From the NCBI RefSeq assembly GCF_016793705.1, contig NZ_JAEULO010000068.1:62001-126000 (forward strand): DNA of 64,000 nucleotides. The letters run 5' to 3'. Each line of letters starts with the position of its first letter. The stretch's first letter is position 1. The stretch comes from Tabrizicola sp. GTDB lineage: Bacteria > Pseudomonadota > Alphaproteobacteria > Rhodobacterales > Rhodobacteraceae. The position numbers and the translations under genes are program-made. Shown one piece after another: positions 59,624 to 64,000 of this stretch. Under the pieces are notes generated by a model, which was not told the DNA's origin, did no database searches, and saw only the letters and a list, made by a program, of their open reading frames with translations.

Positions 59624-60265
59624 GTGGACCTGTCACCTGCCCCCAGCCCGATCTCGCGTGTCGCCCTTCTGATCGATGGCGACAACTTTCCCCGCTCCGG
59701 CCTGCCCGAAGTCGAATTCAGGGCGGCGCGTCTGGGCGAGATCACGATTCGCCGGGTGTTCGGCGACATGGCGCTGCACAAGGACTGGGCACAGGAAACC
59801 GCCTATACTGCAATGCATTGCGCGACACTGGCGGGAAAGAACCGGGCGGATATGGCGCTTGTCATCGCGGCGATGGACTTCCTTCATCGCGGACTGGCGT
59901 CGACCTTTGTCATCGTATCGGACGACCGGGATTTCGACCCGCTGGTAAGCCACATGCGCGAGCAGGGTTGCAGGGCCGAACGGATTGGCAAAGAGTCCGC
60001 GCACTCGACCGAGAAGACCAGTCCCTCGGCCAAACCAAAATCACCGACCGGCGTCGATGCGACGCTCAGAAAGGTTCGCGCCATGGTCGCCGGATCCGGC
60101 GCGGCCGGGTATCCGATCCAGCAGCTTGGAATTGCGCTTCATCAGCAGGGTATCTGTATCACGGACACGCCGCAAAAATCGCTGCGCGCCTGGCTGACCT
60201 CTTACCCGCAGGTATTCGACTGCGACCCGCGCGGACCAACGGCCCGCGTCCGCCTCAAACCCTAA
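59624..60265 (+). CDS. NYN-domain RNase-like protein with OST-HTH/LOTUS domain
   Basis: A 213-residue protein (236 if the GTG at 59555 is used). The N-terminal NYN (PIN-like) nuclease domain has acidic residues in VALLIDGDNFP, ADMALVIAAMD and FVIVSDDRDFDPLV. The C-terminal 70 residues (VDATLRKVRAMVAG through LTSYPQVFDC) fit an OST-HTH/LOTUS RNA-binding domain. I prefer GTG 59624 because the preceding codons are AT-ending and structured, but neither start has a good ribosome site. It is probably an RNA-processing nuclease. Its last bases overlap the convergent tetR end. Confidence 0.85.
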   Translation: MDLSPAPSPISRVALLIDGDNFPRSGLPEVEFRAARLGEITIRRVFGDMALHKDWAQETAYTAMHCATLAGKNRADMALVIAAMDFLHRGLASTFVIVSDDRDFDPLVSHMREQGCRAERIGKESAHSTEKTSPSAKPKSPTGVDATLRKVRAMVAGSGAAGYPIQQLGIALHQQGICITDTPQKSLRAWLTSYPQVFDCDPRGPTARVRLKP

Positions 60266-60890
60266 CCCCTCTCACCCCATACCTTGCCAGGAACATGTCC
60301 ACGGCGCCATGGACGCTGCGGTGGGCAAGCTCGGGGGTGATCGTCTCGGTCATGCCGAAGATCAGCTTCTCGTGGATCGTCGCCTTGCAGAGCTGGGCGA
60401 ACTGGTCGGCGGCGAGGTCGAGGTCATCGACCGCAAGTTGCCCGTTCTGCACATAGCAGCGCAGGTGGTGGACCAGCCGCGCATGGATCAGGCCCGGCCC
60501 GAAGTCGTAGAACTGGCGGCCAAGGCCGGGGAAACGCTCGCCCTCGCCCACCACGATGCGGAACATGCGCTGGCCGAAGTCCGACAACTGGAAGGCCACG
60601 ATCCGCTCGGCCGCAATGGTCAGGGCCGCCCGCACCGGCAGGTCGCCCTCGACCATCGCCTCGGCCTCATCGGTCTGGCGGTGGCATTCGCAGCGCGCGA
60701 CTTCCAGAAACAGGAGCTGCTTGTCGGGGAAATAAGCGTAGATCGTCGCCTTCGACACCCCGGCTTCGCGCGCGATGTCATCGACCGAGGCACGCTCGAA
60801 CCCGTCGCGCATGAAGATCTTTCGGGCGCCTTCCAGCACCTGATCGAACTTCCTGCCGCGCCGGACTCCGTGATCATGGATGACGTTCAT
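60255..60890 (-). CDS. TetR-family transcriptional regulator
   Basis: A 211-residue TetR protein. The N-terminal helix-turn-helix is GARKIFMRDGFERASVDDIAREAGVSKATIYAYFPDKQLLF (residues about 22-62). The C-terminal ligand domain ends with ATIHEKLIFGMTETITPELAHR and resembles the AefR/BM1A1-like branch. The start ATG 60890 follows GGAGGAG. It is transcribed in the same direction as the small secreted peptide 57 bases upstream. The dyads at 61125-61203 are a possible target. Confidence 0.92.
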   Translation of the reverse strand: MNVIHDHGVRRGRKFDQVLEGARKIFMRDGFERASVDDIAREAGVSKATIYAYFPDKQLLFLEVARCECHRQTDEAEAMVEGDLPVRAALTIAAERIVAFQLSDFGQRMFRIVVGEGERFPGLGRQFYDFGPGLIHARLVHHLRCYVQNGQLAVDDLDLAADQFAQLCKATIHEKLIFGMTETITPELAHRSVHGAVDMFLARYGVRGVRV

Positions 60891-60946
60891 CGGCTCCTCC
60901 GGACGGGACCATAAACCATCGCGATCCCGTGCGGCAAGCGAGGCGG

Positions 60947-61114
60947 TCACTTGGTGAGCTGGCAAGTCGCGACTGTGCTGTCGCAGCCTTTGGTGGAGGT
61001 CGTCACAGTCTCGGTCGGGAAGGTCAGCGACGGCAGGAGCACGTTGAGCGAGTCGGCAGCGACCGGGGCGGCGAGGGCCAGGCTGGCGGCAAAGGCGTAG
61101 GCAAGACGGGTCAT
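60947..61114 (-). CDS. 55-residue secreted peptide with two cysteines
   Basis: The ATG at 61114, six bases after GGAG, opens a 55-codon frame. It has a clear signal peptide (MTRLAYAFAASLALAAPVAA) and then a short mature part of about 35 residues with two cysteines in KGCDSTVATCQLTK, which could form a disulfide loop. No family is recognised. It lies between tetR and a dense dyad region and is probably regulated with tetR. Its role is unknown. Confidence 0.75.
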   Translation of the reverse strand: MTRLAYAFAASLALAAPVAADSLNVLLPSLTFPTETVTTSTKGCDSTVATCQLTK

Positions 61115-61124
61115 GATGATCTCC

Positions 61125-61203
61125 ATTCTGAACTCTTCGGTTCAGAATCGTATCTAAACCGGACAGTTCATTTCCGCAAGCAGAAAATGAACTCTCAAGT
61201 TCA
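61125..61203. promoter_or_regulatory. Array of GAACT/AGTTC dyads in the divergent promoter region
   Basis: Three dyads crowd this stretch: ATTCTGAAC (61125-61133) with GTTCAGAAT (61140-61148); AGTTCATTT (61165-61173) with AAATGAACT (61185-61193); and TGAACT (61188-61193) with AGTTCA (61198-61203). The second and third share a half-site, so binding could be cooperative or mutually exclusive. The region lies upstream of the small peptide and, divergently, of mbfA. The adjacent TetR protein is the best candidate regulator. Confidence 0.6.
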
Positions 61204-61239
61204 AAATCTGGCATTGCCCTATCTGCGCCCAAGCATACA

Positions 61240-61254
61240 TTGGAATCATTCCAA
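61240..61254. promoter_or_regulatory. Irr/iron-type dyad upstream of mbfA
   Basis: TTGGAA-TCA-TTCCAA is a perfect 6-3-6 dyad, 17 bases before the mbfA start. It has the same geometry as the iron-control element of Irr (TTTAGAA-N3-TTCTAAA in rhizobia, from memory) and shares the GAA/TTC core. Irr regulates mbfA in rhizobia, so an iron-responsive operator is plausible. Confidence 0.5.
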
Positions 61255-61270
61255 ACTAAGGTGTCCCTCC

Positions 61271-62248
61271 GTGCTGTCCGCCCTTACCTTCCGCCGCCGT
61301 TTCGCCGACCTTTCCGAACAGGAGGTTCTGGCGCTGGCCATCTCGTCCGAGGAGGACGACGCCCGCATCTACCGCAGCTTTGCCGAGCGCCTGCGCGGGG
61401 ACTTTCCAGCCTCGGCGGCAGTGTTCGACGGCATGGCGGTCGAGGAGGACAACCACCGCCAACGGCTGATCGACCTGCACCGCACCCGCTTCGGCGAGGT
61501 GATCCCGCTTATCCGCCGCGAGCATGTCGCCGGCTTCTATGCCCGCCGTCCGGTCTGGCTGTCGCAATCGCTCTCGCTCGACACCATGCGCGGCGAGGCG
61601 GCGGCGATGGAGAAGACCGCGCAGGACTTCTACAGCCGCGCGGCGGCCCGCACGCAGGATGCGGCGACGCGGAAACTGCTGGGCGATCTCGCAGCGGCTG
61701 AAGCCGGACACGAACGTCATGCGCAGCGGCTGGAGGAGACCCACCTGCCGCAGGACGCGCGCGAGGAAGAGGACCGGACCGCGCGGCGCCAGTTCATCCT
61801 GACCTGGGTGCAGCCGGGGCTGGCCGGGCTGATGGATGGCTCGGTCTCGACGCTTGCGCCGATCTTCGCCACGGCCTTCGCGACGCAGGACACCTGGACC
61901 ACCTTCCTCGTCGGCGCGGCGGCGTCAGTCGGCGCGGGCATCTCGATGGGCTTCACCGAGGCGGCGCATGACGACGGCGTCTTGTCGGGCCGCGGCTCGC
62001 CCCTGAAACGCGGCCTTGCCTCGGGGGTGATGACGGCGGTGGGCGGCCTTGGCCATGCGCTGCCCTATCTGATCCCGGATTTCTGGACCGCGACCACGCT
62101 TGCGATGATCGTGGTCTTCGTCGAGCTTTGGGCGATTGCCTGGATCCAGAACCGCTTCATGGAGACACCCTTCCTGCGCGCGGCCTTGCAGGTCGTGGTC
62201 GGGGGTGCTTTGGTCTTTGCCGCCGGGGTTTTGATCGGGGGCGGATGA
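61271..62248 (+). CDS. mbfA: MbfA, membrane-bound ferritin/iron exporter
   Basis: A 325-residue fusion of an N-terminal ferritin-like (erythrin) domain and a C-terminal VIT1/CCC1 iron-transport domain. Iron-binding Glu/His pairs are seen in AISSEEDDARIYRSF, FDGMAVEEDNHRQRL, AAAMEKTAQDFYSRA and LAAAEAGHERHAQRLEE. The VIT1 part begins at QPGLAGLMDGSVSTLAPIFATAF and has about four or five helices. Homologues export iron and guard against peroxide stress. I start at GTG 61271, which gives the family N-terminus MLSALTFRRRFADLS, with AAGG nine bases upstream. The end overlaps the nitroreductase start (ATGA). Confidence 0.9.
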   Translation: MLSALTFRRRFADLSEQEVLALAISSEEDDARIYRSFAERLRGDFPASAAVFDGMAVEEDNHRQRLIDLHRTRFGEVIPLIRREHVAGFYARRPVWLSQSLSLDTMRGEAAAMEKTAQDFYSRAAARTQDAATRKLLGDLAAAEAGHERHAQRLEETHLPQDAREEEDRTARRQFILTWVQPGLAGLMDGSVSTLAPIFATAFATQDTWTTFLVGAAASVGAGISMGFTEAAHDDGVLSGRGSPLKRGLASGVMTAVGGLGHALPYLIPDFWTATTLAMIVVFVELWAIAWIQNRFMETPFLRAALQVVVGGALVFAAGVLIGGG

Positions 62249-62943
62249 TGTATCGCAAGGGTGAGGTGAGCTACCAGCCGCTGCCGTTGCCGGACCGGGT
62301 GCAACTGGACGACGCGCGTTCGCTGGCGGCGGCCGAGGCCTTCCTCGCCTACATGAGGAAGCGCCATTCGGTGCGCGACTATTCGACAAGGCCGGTGCCC
62401 GAGGCGGTGATCGCGGCCTGCATCGCGGCGGCCGGCACGGCGCCGTCGGGGGCGAACCATCAGCCATGGCATTTCGTGGCGATCGGCGATCCGGCGATGA
62501 AGGCCCGCATTCGCGAAGGGGCGGAGGAAGAGGAGAGCGCCTTCTACGCCGGCGGGGCGGGCGACGAATGGCTGGCCGCGCTGGAGCCGATCGGGACGGG
62601 AGTGTCGAAGCCGCACCTGACCGAGGCGCCCTGGCTGATCGTCGTCTTCGCGCAGCGCTATGGCATGACCGGGGACGGCGCGCGCTACAAGAACTACTAT
62701 GTGCCGGAAAGCGTGGGGATCGCCGTGGGGCTCCTGATCGCGGCGATCCATCATGCCGGGCTGGTCTGCCTGGAGCACACGCCGAACCCGATGAAATTCC
62801 TGGGCCCGATGTGCGACCGACCGGAGCATGAGAAGCCGGTGATGATCCTGCCGGTCGGCTATCCGGCGGACGGGGCCACGGTTCCGGCAGTGGCCAAGCG
62901 GAAGAAGCCGCTCGACGAGATCATGAGCATCTTCCGCGGCTGA
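62245..62943 (+). CDS. Nitroreductase-family FMN protein (iodotyrosine-deiodinase-like)
   Basis: A 232-residue nitroreductase-fold flavoprotein. The FMN-binding N-terminal motif is KRHSVRDYSTRPVPEAVI, followed by AAGTAPSGANHQPWHFVAIG. A long lid-like segment (EEEESAFYAGGAGDEWLAAL) and the C-terminal block RPEHEKPVMILPVGYPADGATVP resemble the iodotyrosine deiodinase/BluB-like branch. The ATG at 62245 overlaps the mbfA stop, and a second ATG follows directly. Coupling to an iron exporter might mean a ferric/flavin reductase role, or just neighbourhood; the substrate is unknown. Confidence 0.88.
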   Translation: MMYRKGEVSYQPLPLPDRVQLDDARSLAAAEAFLAYMRKRHSVRDYSTRPVPEAVIAACIAAAGTAPSGANHQPWHFVAIGDPAMKARIREGAEEEESAFYAGGAGDEWLAALEPIGTGVSKPHLTEAPWLIVVFAQRYGMTGDGARYKNYYVPESVGIAVGLLIAAIHHAGLVCLEHTPNPMKFLGPMCDRPEHEKPVMILPVGYPADGATVPAVAKRKKPLDEIMSIFRG

Positions 62944-62970
62944 CGCCCGGTCCCGCTGCCCCGCTTGCGC

Positions 62971-64000
62971 CTACCCCAGCGCCGCGAACCGCCGCGGCAC
63001 CACCGGCGCGGGCGCGCCATCCTCGGCGGCGGCGAGGGCCGCTTCCAGCGCGGACGGCTCTGCCGCAACCGGGTCGGCCGGGGCGGCAATCCCGGCTGCT
63101 GCCGGAGCCTCATCGGCGGCGGGCTGTTCCTGCGGTCCGGGCAGGGGCACAAGGACCGGCTCGGTCACCACCATCGTCAGCCCGCGCGGACGGTTCACGG
63201 CCAGGGATTGCCGGGGAGGCCGGTTCTGCTTCGGGCGGACCGAGGCATCGTTGACCTTGATCACGGTGAAGCTGATGTTGTCCTGGTCGGGATCGCCCAG
63301 CCGGGCCAGTTCCTCCAGCAGACGTTCGGCAATCTCGGTCGAGCGGGTCTTGCGGTATTTCGCCAGCACCTTCTCGATCTGGAGATTGGTCAGGAACTGC
63401 AACCCGTCCGAGGAGCAGATCACGATGTCGCCCGCCTTCAGCTCATAGGGCTGCGCCGGGCAGTCGATCTTGGCGATCTTCGACCCCATCAGCACCGACA
63501 CCAGGCAATTGCGGTCGGGATGGTTCACCGCCGCTTCGGCGTCGAGGAGCCCCGCCTGGACCATGAAGTCGATCTGCGGCGCCATCGAATGATCTTCGTT
63601 CAGCTGGCTCAGCCTGCCGTTGCGATACAGGAACAGCGGCGAATCGCCGATGGAGATCCACCACAGGCGGTTTTCCACCAGCGCGGGCACCACCAGCGTC
63701 GCGCCCATCCCGTCGGTTTCCGGATGGGTCTCTGCGTGCTGGCGCAGGGTTTCGTTCGCCAGATTCGCCACGCTGCGCAGGATTTCCGGTGCCCGTGCCT
63801 CGAAGGCCTCGACATCGGCATAGTGGAACTTCAGCTCTGAATAGACCTCGGTCAGCACCACCTTCGAGGCGACATCGCCCGCTGCATGTCCGCCCATCCC
63901 GTCGGCGAGGACGACAAAGCCCGCTTCCGCCCCGACGGGGAAGTCGGCGGTGATGGCATCCTCCTGATAGTCACGTGCACCTTGGCTGATGCCCGAGGCG
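62971..64000 (-). CDS. PP2C-family protein phosphatase (5' end beyond the window)
   Basis: The reading frame enters from the window end; at least 342 residues are visible. The PP2C metal motifs are seen: ISQGARDYQEDAI near the visible start, VLADGMGGHAAGDVAS, ISIGDSPLFLYRNG, VICSSDGLQFL and DPDQDNISF. The last 90 residues are a Pro/Ala-rich, low-complexity tail ending VPRRFAALG. It removes phosphate from Ser/Thr, often opposite a Hanks-type kinase or in type VI secretion loci; neither is visible here. The start codon lies outside. Confidence 0.92.
   Translation of the reverse strand, partial: ASGISQGARDYQEDAITADFPVGAEAGFVVLADGMGGHAAGDVASKVVLTEVYSELKFHYADVEAFEARAPEILRSVANLANETLRQHAETHPETDGMGATLVVPALVENRLWWISIGDSPLFLYRNGRLSQLNEDHSMAPQIDFMVQAGLLDAEAAVNHPDRNCLVSVLMGSKIAKIDCPAQPYELKAGDIVICSSDGLQFLTNLQIEKVLAKYRKTRSTEIAERLLEELARLGDPDQDNISFTVIKVNDASVRPKQNRPPRQSLAVNRPRGLTMVVTEPVLVPLPGPQEQPAADEAPAAAGIAAPADPVAAEPSALEAALAAAEDGAPAPVVPRRFAALG

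Overview
The window is a high-GC chromosomal segment of an alphaproteobacterium, most likely a Rhodobacteraceae (Rhodobacterales) member. The evidence is strongly GC-biased third codon positions, a small SRP RNA of alphaproteobacterial type, a methionine aminopeptidase gene started by TTG, an MbfA-type membrane ferritin, a bufferin cluster, and abundant ATGA/GTGA/TGATG start-stop overlaps. No tRNA, rRNA, insertion sequence, integrase, phage gene or CRISPR array was recognised. The species was not identified.

Region 1 (1-6621) is a cyclitol or sugar-acid catabolic operon: the start of iolD on the minus strand, then, divergently, an aldehyde dehydrogenase, an HpcH/HpaI-type aldolase, a D-2-hydroxyacid dehydrogenase, two Gfo/Idh/MocA dehydrogenases and a TIM-barrel isomerase. 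Region 2 (6634-16767) pairs a MarR regulator and two divergently transcribed phytoene-desaturase-like (COG1233) flavoproteins with a complete peptide/opine-type ABC importer and a fumarylacetoacetase-family enzyme. It looks like a self-contained catabolic module of unknown substrate. Region 3 (16778-24734, minus strand) is a complete kdp potassium-uptake operon, from a 27-residue membrane peptide and kdpF through kdpABC to the kdpDE sensor-regulator pair, preceded by three helically phased direct repeats.

Region 4 (25044-29904, minus strand) is a bufferin copper-buffering operon: bufA, bufB, bufC and doxX, then ccdA, a thioredoxin, an ECF sigma factor and its NrsF anti-sigma factor. A candidate SigF promoter lies upstream of bufA. 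Region 5 (30052-41268) has a carbohydrate ABC importer whose ATPase is split at the TOBE domain. Divergent to it run an IclR regulator, a third Gfo-family dehydrogenase, a ThDP enzyme related to IolD, a second aldehyde dehydrogenase and an IlvD/EDD-family dehydratase. This repeats the enzyme logic of region 1 with different parts.

Region 6 (41485-46801, minus strand) holds a cyanide-insensitive bd-type quinol oxidase (cioAB) with a DUF2474 peptide, a DoxX protein and a YdeP-type molybdopterin oxidoreductase. The SRP RNA gene follows. The rest (47241-64000) is more housekeeping: an M24-fold protein, a FadH-like flavoenzyme, an EF-hand protein, a LysR regulator, an OmpA-family protein, GNAT and CinA-like proteins, map, a sulfite-oxidase-fold/cytochrome b pair, accD-folC, an NYN/OST-HTH RNase-like protein, a TetR regulator, a tiny secreted peptide, mbfA with a nitroreductase, and a PP2C phosphatase cut by the window end. 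The small promoter regions are rich in dyads, and several are listed as candidate operators.
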